Positions 6,453 through 14,846 of a DNA stretch of 64,000 bases are shown here, piece by piece. The stretch's first letter is position 1, and the number at the start of each line of letters is the position of its first letter. A program made the position numbers and the translations under genes. The notes under the pieces were generated by a model. It had not been told where the DNA came from, did not search any database, and saw only the letters and a list, made by a program, of their open reading frames with translations. The DNA comes from SG8-30 sp963695085. GTDB lineage: Bacteria; Pseudomonadota; Gammaproteobacteria; Steroidobacterales; Steroidobacteraceae. Location: contig CAVOFV010000005.1 in the NCBI GenBank assembly GCA_963695085.1, forward strand, positions 62,001 through 126,000, read 5' to 3'.

Positions 6453-7756
6453 GAAAGAGCGAATTCACGCGGCGCCGTCGGCAGTTGATGCGGATGATGG
6501 GGGCGGGCGCGGTCGCCGTGCTGCCCGCCGCCGCGCTCAAGCAGCGCAATGGCGACGTCCATTATCACTACCGGCAGGACAGCGATTTCCACTACCTGAC
6601 GGGCTTCCCCGAACCGGAAGCCGTGGCCGTGCTGGTGCCAGGCCGGCCGCAGGGAGAATTCGTGTTGTTCGTGCGCGACCGGGACGCCGAGCGCGAGGCC
6701 TGGGACGGCGCCCGCGCCGGCCCGGAGGGCGCCGTCGAGCAGTACGGCGCCGACGACGCGTTTCCGATCGCGGACATCGACGAGATCCTGCCCGGGATTC
6801 TGGAGCGCTGCGCGCGCGTGTTCTGCACGATGGGCGTGCACCCGGAGTTCGACCAGCGGGTGATGGGCTGGGTCAACGGCCTGCGCGCGCAGGCCAAGCA
6901 CGGGCTGCATACGCCCCAGGAATTCGTCGCGCTCGACCACCTGCTGCACGAGATGCGCTTGTTCAAGAGCCGCCCGGAACTGGAGGTCATGCGGCGTAGC
7001 GGCGCCATTGCGGCACGGGCCCATTGCCGCGCGATGCGCGCCGCCGCGCCCGGGCGCATGGAATACGAGGTGATGGCAGAGGTCCTGCACGAGTTCCACG
7101 TGCACCACGCCGACATTTCCTACTACCCGATCGTCGGCAGCGGGCCCAACGCCTGCGTGCTGCACTACCATGCCAACGACCGGCAGATGAAGGACGGCGA
7201 CCTGCTGCTGATCGACGCCGGCTGCGAGCTGGATTTCTACGCCTCGGACATTACGCGTACGTTCCCGGTCGACGGGCGGTTCAGGCCCGCGCAGCGCGCC
7301 CTCTACGAGGTGGTGCTGGAGGCGCAGCATGCAGCCATCGCCAAGGCGCGGCCGGGCAACCACTGGAACGACCCGCACGAGGCGGCGGTCAGGACGATCA
7401 CGCGCGGGCTGGTCAGCCTCGGGCTGCTCAAGGGCCGGCTGCCGAAACTCGTGAGGGAAGAGGCCTACAAGCCGTTCTTCATGCACCGCACTGGGCACTG
7501 GCTCGGCATGGATGTACACGACGTGGGCGAATACAAGGTGGGCGAGGACTGGCGCCTGCTGGAAGCCGGCATGGTCACGACCATCGAGCCGGGCATCTAC
7601 ATTGCGCCAGGCATGAAGGGCGTGGCGAAGAAATGGCAGGGCATAGGGATCCGCATCGAGGACGACGTCGTCGTCACCGATGGCGAACCCGAGGTGCTCA
7701 CCGCCGGCGTGCCGACCGATCCGGACGAGATCGAGCGGCTGATCCAGGCCGCATGA
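6449..7756 (+). CDS. pepP: Xaa-Pro aminopeptidase (PepP, M24B)
   Basis: Cytosolic dinuclear-metal enzyme that removes an N-terminal residue preceding proline. The 435-residue protein has an N-terminal creatinase-like domain and a C-terminal pita-bread domain with all five metal ligands visible: D256 (LLLIDAGCE), D267 (YASDITRTF), H350 (HRTGHWLGMD), E380 (TIEPGIY) and E404 (GIRIEDD). The N-terminus is slightly unusual, with RRRRQLMRMMGAGAVAVLP in place of the usual E. coli sequence, but the frame and length match. It overlaps UPF0149 by ATGA. Confidence 0.94.
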   Translation: MRKSEFTRRRRQLMRMMGAGAVAVLPAAALKQRNGDVHYHYRQDSDFHYLTGFPEPEAVAVLVPGRPQGEFVLFVRDRDAEREAWDGARAGPEGAVEQYGADDAFPIADIDEILPGILERCARVFCTMGVHPEFDQRVMGWVNGLRAQAKHGLHTPQEFVALDHLLHEMRLFKSRPELEVMRRSGAIAARAHCRAMRAAAPGRMEYEVMAEVLHEFHVHHADISYYPIVGSGPNACVLHYHANDRQMKDGDLLLIDAGCELDFYASDITRTFPVDGRFRPAQRALYEVVLEAQHAAIAKARPGNHWNDPHEAAVRTITRGLVSLGLLKGRLPKLVREEAYKPFFMHRTGHWLGMDVHDVGEYKVGEDWRLLEAGMVTTIEPGIYIAPGMKGVAKKWQGIGIRIEDDVVVTDGEPEVLTAGVPTDPDEIERLIQAA

Positions 7757-7778
7757 GCGGCCGCACGGCCCCGTTGCG

Positions 7779-9074
7779 ATGTCCTCCCGGCGCGGCCGCA
7801 CGACCCGCCCGGCGGCGCGCAGCGCCCGCGTGAACCAGCCCGGTCCCGGGTCGTGCTGCGACGTTGCCATCGTCGGTGGCGGCATGGTCGGGTTGTCGCT
7901 GGCTGCTGCCTTGCGCGGCCTGCCGCTGACCGTCACGGTGATCGAACCCGTTCCGGCCGGCGCGGCCGTTCAGCCGAGCTTCGACGAGCGCACGACCGCC
8001 CTGTCGAACGGCAGCCGCCGCATCCTGGAGGGCATCGGCGCGTGGCCGGCCATCGCCGGCGAGGCGACGCCCATCCTGCACATCCACGTCTCCGACCGCG
8101 GCCGCTTTGCCTTCGCGAGGTTGTCGGCGCAGGAACAGGGTGTGCCGGCGCTCGGGCACACGGTTGCCAACCGCGCGCTGGGTGCGGCGCTCGCAGGTCT
8201 GGTGGACGCCGCGCCGCGTGTATCGATGCTGTGCCCCGCCAGCGTCGGGTCCATGGAACCGGCGGGTGACGGAGTGCGACTGGCGGTCGACGGCGCGCCG
8301 GGCGGCGTCCTGCGGGCGCGCCTCGTGGTCGCGGCCGACGGTGCGCGCTCCACGGTGCGCGAAGCCGTTGGCATTGCCGCCAGTGTCCGCGACTACCGGC
8401 AACACGCCGTCATCGCCAATGTGGCTGTCCAGAAGTTCCACGAGTTCGTCGCCTACGAGCGCTTCACGCCGTCGGGTCCGATCGCGGTGCTGCCGCTGGC
8501 AGATGGCCGCTGCGGCGTCGTCTGGACCCTGCCGCCGGACGAGGCCGCGGTCGTGCGGGACCTGCCGGAGCCGGCGTTCCTGTCGTTGCTGCAGGAACGC
8601 TTCGGCTACCGCCTCGGGCGTTTCACGCGAGCCGGTGAGCGCGGGTCCTACCCGCTGGCGCTGACGCAGTCTGAAAGGCAGGTGGCCGAGCGCGCGGTGA
8701 TCATCGGCAATGCCGCGCAGGGCCTGCACCCGATCGCCGGGCAGGGCTTCAACCTTGGCCTGCGCGACGTGGCGACGCTGGCCGAAGTCATCGCCGACGA
8801 CCTCGCGCAACACGGCTCGGCCGCGGATCCCGGTGCGGCTGCGGTGCTGTCCAGGTTTGCGGAATGGCGGCGGGCCGACCGGCGCACGGTCATCGCCGTC
8901 ACGGACGGTCTGGTGCGGGTGTTCGGCACGCGTCTCGCGCCGGTGCGTGCGGCACGTGGCGCCGGGCTGTTGTTGTTCGACCTGATCACCCCCGCCAAGC
9001 ACGCCTTCGCCAGGGTCACCATGGGGCTGGCGGGACGCCTGCCGCGGCTGGCGCGCGGGTTGCCGTTGTCGTGA
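7779..9074 (+). CDS. ubiH: UbiH-type FAD monooxygenase, ubiquinone biosynthesis
   Basis: Flavin hydroxylase of the UbiH/UbiI/UbiF family; acts on the polyprenylated ring in ubiquinone synthesis. The 431-residue protein has the FAD dinucleotide fold (DVAIVGGGMVGLSLA), the NADPH/FAD motif VVAADGARSTVRE, and the third motif GNAAQGLHPIAGQGFNLGL, typical of UbiH. The ATG at 7779 is 22 bp after pepP; a GTG at 7830 would give a shorter N-terminus and is possible. Stop overlaps the next gene's GTG (GTGA). Which ring carbon it oxidises is assigned from the pepP-ubiH-ubiI order, not from residues. Confidence 0.87.
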   Translation: MSSRRGRTTRPAARSARVNQPGPGSCCDVAIVGGGMVGLSLAAALRGLPLTVTVIEPVPAGAAVQPSFDERTTALSNGSRRILEGIGAWPAIAGEATPILHIHVSDRGRFAFARLSAQEQGVPALGHTVANRALGAALAGLVDAAPRVSMLCPASVGSMEPAGDGVRLAVDGAPGGVLRARLVVAADGARSTVREAVGIAASVRDYRQHAVIANVAVQKFHEFVAYERFTPSGPIAVLPLADGRCGVVWTLPPDEAAVVRDLPEPAFLSLLQERFGYRLGRFTRAGERGSYPLALTQSERQVAERAVIIGNAAQGLHPIAGQGFNLGLRDVATLAEVIADDLAQHGSAADPGAAAVLSRFAEWRRADRRTVIAVTDGLVRVFGTRLAPVRAARGAGLLLFDLITPAKHAFARVTMGLAGRLPRLARGLPLS

Positions 9075-10321
9075 AGCGCGACTTCGACATCGTCATCGCG
9101 GGTGGCGGCATGGTTGGCGCGGGCCTGGCCGCATTGCTCGGCGCCCATGCGACGACAGCCGCGTTGCGGGTCGCCGTGCTCGAGCCGCGGCCGGTGCCGT
9201 TCCCGACACCGGCCGAACCGTGGGACCTGCGCGTGTCGGCGCTGTCGCGGGCCTCACAAAGGCTGCTCGAGCTGACGGATGCATGGCCGCGGGTCGCGCA
9301 ACGCGGCGCGGGGCGCTACGAGCACATGGTCGTCTGGGACGCAGGCAGCGAGCCGGACGGCGAGACCGCGCTGCGTTTTGACGCGGCCGACATCGGCGAG
9401 CCGGACCTCGGCCATATCGTCGAGAACCGCGCCGTGCAGGCCGCACTGCTCGAGCGCGCCTGCGCCTGTGGAGCGACCCTGCTGCGGGTCGGTGTCGAGG
9501 CGCTCGCGGCGGACGCCGCATCGGTATCCGTCACGACCGGCGACGGGCGCCGGATCCGCGCCTCCCTGGTGGTGGCCGCCGACGGCGCAGATTCGACGGT
9601 GCGGCGGCTGGCCGGCATCGCCACGCGCGGCTGGGAGTACGGGCAGGAGGCGGTCGTCGCGCACCTCGACAGCCTGGAACCGCACCGGCACACCGCCTGG
9701 CAGCGCTTCCTGGCGACGGGTCCGCTCGCGCTGCTGCCGCTCGCCGACGGCGGCGTTTCGCTGGTGTGGTCGACCACGCCGCGGCAGGCCATCGATCTCA
9801 ACGGTCTCGATGACGTGTCGTTCGGCGCCAGCGTGACGGAGGCCTCGGCCGGCGTGCTCGGGAAACTGTCGCCGCGTACCGCACGGGCGCGATTCCCGCT
9901 GCGGCTGCTGCATGCGCTGTCGTACAGCGGACCGCGCGTCGTGCTGGCCGGCGACGCGGCGCACGGCGTGCACCCGCTGGCCGGGCAGGGCGCGAACCTG
10001 GGCTTCCTCGATTGCGCGGCGCTGGCGCAGCTGCTGGGCGACGCGGTCGCGCAGGGCGCCGACCCTGGCGAGCCGGCGCTGCTCAGGCGCTATGAGCGCT
10101 GGCGCAAGGCGGAGAACGTGCCGGCGATGCTGCTCATGGACGGGTTGCAACGGTTGTTTTCCAACGACGACCCGTTCCTGTCGCGTGCGCGCCGGGCCGG
10201 GCTGAGCGTCGTCAACCTCACGCCGATGCTGAAGCGCGCCATCATGGCGCGCGCGCTGGGACTGTCGGGCGACGTGCCGCGGCTGCTGGCGGGCCCGCCG
10301 CAGCGGCGGATGCCAGCCTAG
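9071..10321 (+). CDS. ubiI: UbiI/VisC-type FAD monooxygenase, ubiquinone biosynthesis
   Basis: Second member of the same flavin hydroxylase family; UbiI carries out the C5 hydroxylation. The 416-residue protein has FDIVIAGGGMVGAGLA, VVAADGADSTVRR and GDAAHGVHPLAGQGANLGF. The start is the GTG at 9071, which overlaps the ubiH stop; the frame is open further upstream only because it runs through ubiH. The pair has about the divergence expected of an old duplication. UbiH and UbiI beside each other plus Coq7 at the window start supply the three ring hydroxylations. Confidence 0.87.
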   Translation: MKRDFDIVIAGGGMVGAGLAALLGAHATTAALRVAVLEPRPVPFPTPAEPWDLRVSALSRASQRLLELTDAWPRVAQRGAGRYEHMVVWDAGSEPDGETALRFDAADIGEPDLGHIVENRAVQAALLERACACGATLLRVGVEALAADAASVSVTTGDGRRIRASLVVAADGADSTVRRLAGIATRGWEYGQEAVVAHLDSLEPHRHTAWQRFLATGPLALLPLADGGVSLVWSTTPRQAIDLNGLDDVSFGASVTEASAGVLGKLSPRTARARFPLRLLHALSYSGPRVVLAGDAAHGVHPLAGQGANLGFLDCAALAQLLGDAVAQGADPGEPALLRRYERWRKAENVPAMLLMDGLQRLFSNDDPFLSRARRAGLSVVNLTPMLKRAIMARALGLSGDVPRLLAGPPQRRMPA

Positions 10322-11109
10322 CGTTCCGGCCAGGCCGAGGCGTCGAGCGTGTCGCGATAGGCATGCCAGGTCGCGTGCCCGATCAGCGGCATGGTCAGCG
10401 CCAGGCCGAACAACAGCGTGGCGAAGCCCACCGCCACGCTCGCCACGATCACGGCAACCCACACCGCCATGGCCGGCTTGTTGCGCAGCACGGCGTTGAC
10501 GCTCGAGACGACGGCCGTAATGGCGTCGGTGTCCCGGTCGCAGATCATCGGCAGCGAAAACGCCGTGATGGCGAACGACAGCAGCGCGAACACCGAGCCG
10601 ACGGCCGACCCGACCAGCAGGAAAGGCGCGACCTGCGTCCAGTCGGGCTGCGCCTGCACCGGGAAGAACACGTGGATCATCGAGGCGGCGCGCGCCCAGA
10701 CCAGGAACACGACCAGCAGGACCAGCGCGAAGACCATCGCCGTGCCAAAGCCGCGGCGCTGCTCCACGAAACACCGCCGCAGAGAAGGCCGCTCGCCGCG
10801 CTCCAGCTGGCGGCTGATCGAATACACGCCCAAGGCCAGTGCCGGTGCGACGAACACGAAGCCGGACAGCAGCACCAGGACGGCCCAGTATCCGCCCGCC
10901 CGCAATGCCAGCCCGGCGACAATCCACGACAGGCCCGTGATGATGGCGCCCTGGGTCAGGCTTTGACGCGGCGCTCGCCACAGGTCGCGCCAGCCCCGCC
11001 GCACCCACACGAGCGGTGCCGAGGCAGGCAGCCGCCGGCACGGGGCGACGAAAGGCAGTGTCGCCGCGGCGGGGTCCTGTGTCGGCAGTTCCGGCATGGT
11101 GCTTGCCAC
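10318..11109 (-). CDS. DUF2189-family integral membrane protein
   Basis: Unknown function. The 263-residue protein has a soluble N-terminal arm (about 60 residues, Pro/Ala-rich), then roughly six hydrophobic segments: GLSWIVAGLALRAGGYWAVL, a second at AVLVLLSGFVFVAPALALG, FALVLLVVFLVW, FLLVGSAVGSVFALLSFAIT and two near the C-terminus. The pattern and the ITGLSWI...GGYWA sequence fit DUF2189 proteins, often found near cytochrome oxidase genes elsewhere. It overlaps ubiI convergently by four bases. Start could be 11109 or 11097. Confidence 0.75.
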   Translation of the reverse strand: MASTMPELPTQDPAAATLPFVAPCRRLPASAPLVWVRRGWRDLWRAPRQSLTQGAIITGLSWIVAGLALRAGGYWAVLVLLSGFVFVAPALALGVYSISRQLERGERPSLRRCFVEQRRGFGTAMVFALVLLVVFLVWARAASMIHVFFPVQAQPDWTQVAPFLLVGSAVGSVFALLSFAITAFSLPMICDRDTDAITAVVSSVNAVLRNKPAMAVWVAVIVASVAVGFATLLFGLALTMPLIGHATWHAYRDTLDASAWPER

Positions 11110-11128
11110 TCGCTGGCCGCCGCGTCGC

Positions 11129-11464
11129 TTAGCTGGCCAGCGCGTCTATCCTGGCCGCGCAGATGAAATCGTTGTCGGACAGCCCGCCGATCGAGTGCGT
11201 CGAGTAGGTGATCCGGCAGTAGTCGTAACCCACCCCGAGATCGGGGTGATGGTCGGTGGCATTGGCGATGTGGGCGAGCGCGTTGACGAAGCTCATCGTG
11301 TGGAAGAAGTCCTTGAAGCGCAGCTCCAGGTGCAGCGCGACGCCTTGCTCGTCCAGGCGCCAGCGGGAATCGAGCTGTGTCAGCAGCGCGCGCGCCTCGT
11401 CCTTCGTGTAGGGCTTCACGCCACCCTCGCAGGGCTTGCACTTGCGGTCCTTGAGTTCGGTCAT
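11129..11464 (-). CDS. phhB: Pterin-4a-carbinolamine dehydratase family
   Basis: Dehydrates 4a-hydroxytetrahydropterin, recycling the cofactor of aromatic amino-acid hydroxylases. The 111-residue protein has the active-site motif ATDHHPDLGVGYDYCRITYSTH (His pair and downstream His), within the FKDFFHTMSFVNALAHIA helix. The N-terminal CKPCEGG is the usual start of the proteobacterial form. Its ATG overlaps the ispG TGA (TGATG). No phenylalanine hydroxylase gene is in the window. Confidence 0.92.
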   Translation of the reverse strand: MTELKDRKCKPCEGGVKPYTKDEARALLTQLDSRWRLDEQGVALHLELRFKDFFHTMSFVNALAHIANATDHHPDLGVGYDYCRITYSTHSIGGLSDNDFICAARIDALAS

Positions 11465-12687
11465 CAGGGTTCCTTCGCGGTCCAGGTCCGCGCCACGTAG
11501 CGTTCGACGAGTTCCTGGAATTCCTCGGCGATCCGCTCGCCCTTGAGCGTCACGGTCTTGCGACCGTCCTCGTAGACGGGCGCGACAGGGCGTTCACCGG
11601 ACCCCGGCAGGCTGATGCCTATGTTGGCGTGCCTGCTCTCGCCCGGCCCGTTCACGACGCAGCCCATGACCGCAACCGTCATGTCCTCGACACCCGGGTG
11701 CTGCTGCCGCCACTCGGGCATGCGCCGGCGCAGATGGTCCTGGATGCGCTGCGCCAGCAGCTGGAAATAGCTGCTGGTCGTGCGTCCGCAGCCGGGGCAG
11801 GCCACCACCATCGGCGAGAAGGCCCGCAGGCCCATGGTCTGCAGGATCTCCTGGGCGACGATGACTTCGCGCGTGCGGTCGCCGCCGGGCTCGGGCGTCA
11901 GTGAGATGCGGATCGTGTCGCCGATACCCTCCTGCAGCAGCACCGACAGCGCCGCCGTCGAGGCGACGATGCCCTTGGACCCCATGCCGGCCTCGGTGAG
12001 ACCGAGGTGCAGGGGGTAGTCGCACCGTGCCGCGAGGTTGCGGTAGATGGCTATCAGGTCCTGCACACCGCTGACCTTGGCGCTGATGACGATGCGGTCG
12101 TGCGGCAGGCCGAGCTCCTCGGCGCGCGCGGCACTGTCGAGCGCCGAGACCACGGTCGCCTCGTGCAGTACCGCGAGCGCGTCCAGCGGCTGCGGCGCGC
12201 GCGAATTCTCGTCCATCATGCGGGTCAGCAGGTCCTGGTCGAGGCTGCCCCAGTTGACGCCGATGCGCACCGCCTTGGCGTGGCGGCAGGCCGTCTCGAT
12301 CATCGCGGCGAACTGCGGGTCCCGCTTGCTGCCCCGGCCGACATTGCCCGGGTTGATGCGCAGCTTGTCGAGCGCCTCGGCGCAGGCGGGATGGTCCGCC
12401 AGCAGCCGGTGGCCGTTGAAGTGAAAATCGCCGACCAGCGGTACCGCGCAGCCGGCCGCCAGCAGGCGCTCGTGTATGTGCGGCACCGCGGCCGCAGCCT
12501 CGTCCGAATTGACCGTGATGCGCACGATTTCGGACCCGGCTTCGGCGAGTTGGCGCACCTGCACAGCGGTCGCCTCGACGTCGGCGGTATCGGTGTTGGT
12601 CATGGACTGCACGACGATGGGCGCGCCGCCGCCGACCGTGACCTGACCGATGCGTACAGCCACCGAGAGGCGACGCGCGTTGCTCAT
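11464..12687 (-). CDS. ispG: 4-hydroxy-3-methylbut-2-enyl diphosphate synthase (IspG)
   Basis: [4Fe-4S] enzyme of the MEP isoprenoid pathway, turning MEcPP into HMBPP; supplies prenyl units for both quinones. The 407-residue protein starts with a TIM-barrel domain (VQSMTNTDTADVEATAVQ, LRINPGNVG) and ends with the iron-sulfur domain (ACPGCGRT, MGCVVNGPGESRHANIG). The start is MSNARRLS at 12687, overlapping the stop of the upstream DUF885 gene (ATGA); the longer frame to 12711 lies inside that gene. All catalytic cysteines are present. Confidence 0.95.
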   Translation of the reverse strand: MSNARRLSVAVRIGQVTVGGGAPIVVQSMTNTDTADVEATAVQVRQLAEAGSEIVRITVNSDEAAAAVPHIHERLLAAGCAVPLVGDFHFNGHRLLADHPACAEALDKLRINPGNVGRGSKRDPQFAAMIETACRHAKAVRIGVNWGSLDQDLLTRMMDENSRAPQPLDALAVLHEATVVSALDSAARAEELGLPHDRIVISAKVSGVQDLIAIYRNLAARCDYPLHLGLTEAGMGSKGIVASTAALSVLLQEGIGDTIRISLTPEPGGDRTREVIVAQEILQTMGLRAFSPMVVACPGCGRTTSSYFQLLAQRIQDHLRRRMPEWRQQHPGVEDMTVAVMGCVVNGPGESRHANIGISLPGSGERPVAPVYEDGRKTVTLKGERIAEEFQELVERYVARTWTAKEP

Positions 12688-14447
12688 GGCTGCCGGCGGG
12701 TCTCGATCCACTCGTCGACCGTTCGCTCCAGCAGCGCGAGCGGCACGGCCCCGGTCGCCAGGATGGCGTCGTGAAAAGCGCGGATGTCAAAGCGGTCGCC
12801 GAGTTCGGCCCTGGCGCGGTCGCGCAGCTCGAGGATCTTCAGTTGCCCGATCTTGTAGGCGAGCGCCTGGCCGGGCCAGGCAATGTAGCGGTCGATCTCG
12901 TTGACGATGTCGGCCTCGGTCTTGGCCGCGTTGTCCAGGAAATAATCGATCGCCTGCTGGCGGGTCCAGCCCATGTGGTGGATGCCCGTGTCGACGACCA
13001 GCCGCACCGAGCGCCACTGGTCATAGGTCAGCTGACCGAAGCGGGAATACGGGTCGCGGTACAGGCCGAGGTCGTAACCGAGCCGTTCCGAATACAGTGC
13101 CCAGCCCTCGACGTAGGCCGTGAAGCTGCCGAAGCGGCGGAACTTCGGCAACGCAGCCTGTTCCTGCGCCAGCGCAATCTGCAGGTGGTGGCCGGGCGCC
13201 GCCTCGTGGACGGTGAGCACCTCGATCTCGTACCTGGGGCGGACCTCGGGCCGGTACAGATTCACGTAGTAATAGCCGGGACGCGTTCCATCCACCGACG
13301 GCCCGCTGTAGTAGGCGGTCGTCGTGTTCGGCGCGCTGGTCGCGGGGATTGCGCGCAGCCCGAACGGCGTGCGGTACAGGCGGCCGAACAGCTTCGGCAA
13401 CTCCGGGTCGATCATCTTCGCCGTATGGACGTAGGCGCGGAACAACTCGTCGGGGCTCGAATAGTAGAACTGCGGGTCGGTGCGCAGGTGCTCGAAGAAT
13501 TCGCCGAGCGTGCCGTCGAAATTCACTTCCTTCATGACGGCGAGCATTGCGGCGCGGTTGCGCGCGACCTCGGCCAGCCCGATCGCGTGGATCTCCTGTG
13601 GCGTCAACGAGGTCGTCGTGTGATGGGCCACCCGGTTCGCGTACAGCGCGCGGCCGTCCGGCACGTCCCGGATGCCGACCGTGTCGCGGCAGGCCGGCAG
13701 GTACTCGTCGCGAAACGCCTGCGTGAAGCGCCGGTACGCCGGCACGACCGACCCGGCGATCACGGCGCGGGCGCGGGCCGCCAGCCGCTCGCGGTCTGCG
13801 TCGGGCAGCGCCTGCGGGAATTCGCGGAACGGCTTGTAGAAGGGGCTGTCCTCGGCGCGCTCCACGATTTGCATGTCGAGCTGGGACAACACGCGCTGCA
13901 TGATGACCCGCGGCTGCGTGCGCCCCGCGGCGGCGGCGGTGCGCAGGTTGGCCGCGTACTGTTCGAGGTAGGCGGGCAGGGCCGCCAGCCGCGCCAGCCA
14001 GTGCTCATAGTCGGCCACCGTTGCGAACGGCATGATCTCGGCGATCTCGTTCAGCGTCTGCGGTCCGCCGCGTGCCGTGATCTGGTAGTCATACAGCCGG
14101 AACGGCGCGTCCGCTGCGCGATTCCGGTACTCGAGCAAGAACAAGTCATAGTTCAGGCGGTCGGCTTCATCCAGCTCGCCGCGGGGAATGGCCGCCAGCT
14201 CCTCGAGCACCCGCGCATCGCCCGCCTCGCGGGCGTCGCGTGCCGCCGGCGACAGGTCCGGCAGGCGGTCGTCGTAGCGGCGGTCGCCACGGTAGGTCGC
14301 GAGCAGCGGGTTCTCGCTGAGGTCGCGCTGCCACTCGCGCTCAAACAGCGAATGCAGGCTCTGGGCCGCCGCACCGCCGGCCAGCGCGGGCGCCAGGGGG
14401 GCGGCGAGCGCCAGCGTGGCACAGACAGCCAGCAGGAAGCGTCGCAT
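12684..14447 (-). CDS. Secreted DUF885-family metallopeptidase-like protein
   Basis: The 587-residue protein begins with a signal peptide (MRRFLLAVCATLALAAPLAP, then ALAGGAAAQS), so export is likely. DUF885 proteins resemble M3/M32-type zinc peptidases; the motif HEAAPGHHLQ (H414 onward) is the presumed zinc site. The sequence YVEGWALYSERLGYDLG with further acidic residues follows about 35 residues later, and DTGIHHMGWTRQQAIDY near residue 500. Substrate is unknown; some relatives are called carboxypeptidases. It overlaps ispG by four bases, an odd partner that suggests a shared promoter more than a shared pathway. Confidence 0.83.
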   Translation of the reverse strand: MRRFLLAVCATLALAAPLAPALAGGAAAQSLHSLFEREWQRDLSENPLLATYRGDRRYDDRLPDLSPAARDAREAGDARVLEELAAIPRGELDEADRLNYDLFLLEYRNRAADAPFRLYDYQITARGGPQTLNEIAEIMPFATVADYEHWLARLAALPAYLEQYAANLRTAAAAGRTQPRVIMQRVLSQLDMQIVERAEDSPFYKPFREFPQALPDADRERLAARARAVIAGSVVPAYRRFTQAFRDEYLPACRDTVGIRDVPDGRALYANRVAHHTTTSLTPQEIHAIGLAEVARNRAAMLAVMKEVNFDGTLGEFFEHLRTDPQFYYSSPDELFRAYVHTAKMIDPELPKLFGRLYRTPFGLRAIPATSAPNTTTAYYSGPSVDGTRPGYYYVNLYRPEVRPRYEIEVLTVHEAAPGHHLQIALAQEQAALPKFRRFGSFTAYVEGWALYSERLGYDLGLYRDPYSRFGQLTYDQWRSVRLVVDTGIHHMGWTRQQAIDYFLDNAAKTEADIVNEIDRYIAWPGQALAYKIGQLKILELRDRARAELGDRFDIRAFHDAILATGAVPLALLERTVDEWIETRRQP

Positions 14448-14566
14448 GCGGACGGACTCCGGTACGGGCGGACGGCCCGGCAGGAGGGCGACTATACCCT
14501 AGTCCGGCGGACCGGCTGGCACCCGGCCCGGGACAGCAAAACACTACGCTTCCCGCGTCTTTCCGC

Positions 14567-14572
14567 TAGAAT
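14567..14572 (+). promoter_or_regulatory. Likely -10 box of the gcv operon
   Basis: TAGAAT at 14567-14572, about 25 bp before the riboswitch. No clear -35 hexamer is seen at the right distance. Confidence 0.35.
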
Positions 14573-14593
14573 CAGACCCTTCGCGACGAGGCC

Positions 14594-14779
14594 CGGCCGG
14601 AGAGTCCGCGACAGCGCGGCGCCGAAGGCGCAACCCGCCCGGAAACGCTCAGGCACCAGGACGGCCGGATCTCGCGAACTCTGGAGAGCGGCCCTGCAAG
14701 GGCCCACCGAAGGGGAGCGGCACCGGGGGCATGCTGGACCCGGCACCCAATCTCTCAGGTTCATGGACAGAGGGGCGGC
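14594..14779 (+). promoter_or_regulatory. Tandem glycine riboswitch
   Basis: Two aptamers in series, the cooperative glycine sensor. Aptamer 1 (about 14594-14688) opens GGCCGGAGAGTCCGCG, has GCGCCGAAGGCGCAA and CGGAAACGCTCAGGCACCAG, and closes AACTCTGGAGAG. Aptamer 2 (about 14689-14779) has CCACCGAAGGGGAGC, CAATCTCTCAGGTTCATGG and ACAGAGGGG. These conserved stretches are diagnostic. An intrinsic terminator overlaps the end of aptamer 2, so glycine should switch on the downstream gcvT-H-P genes, as in other bacteria. Confidence 0.95.
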
Positions 14780-14813
14780 AGGCCTTGCCAGGGAGGCCGG
14801 CCGCCTTTTTTTT
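14774..14813 (+). terminator. Riboswitch-controlled intrinsic terminator
   Basis: GGCGGCAGGCC (14774-14784) pairs with GGCCGGCCGCC (14795-14805), followed by eight T's at 14806-14813. It sits between the riboswitch and gcvT and shares bases with the closing stem of aptamer 2, the usual expression platform. Confidence 0.88.
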
Positions 14814-14846
14814 GTTGCGGCCTCGACGGCCGCGGGGATGAACGCC

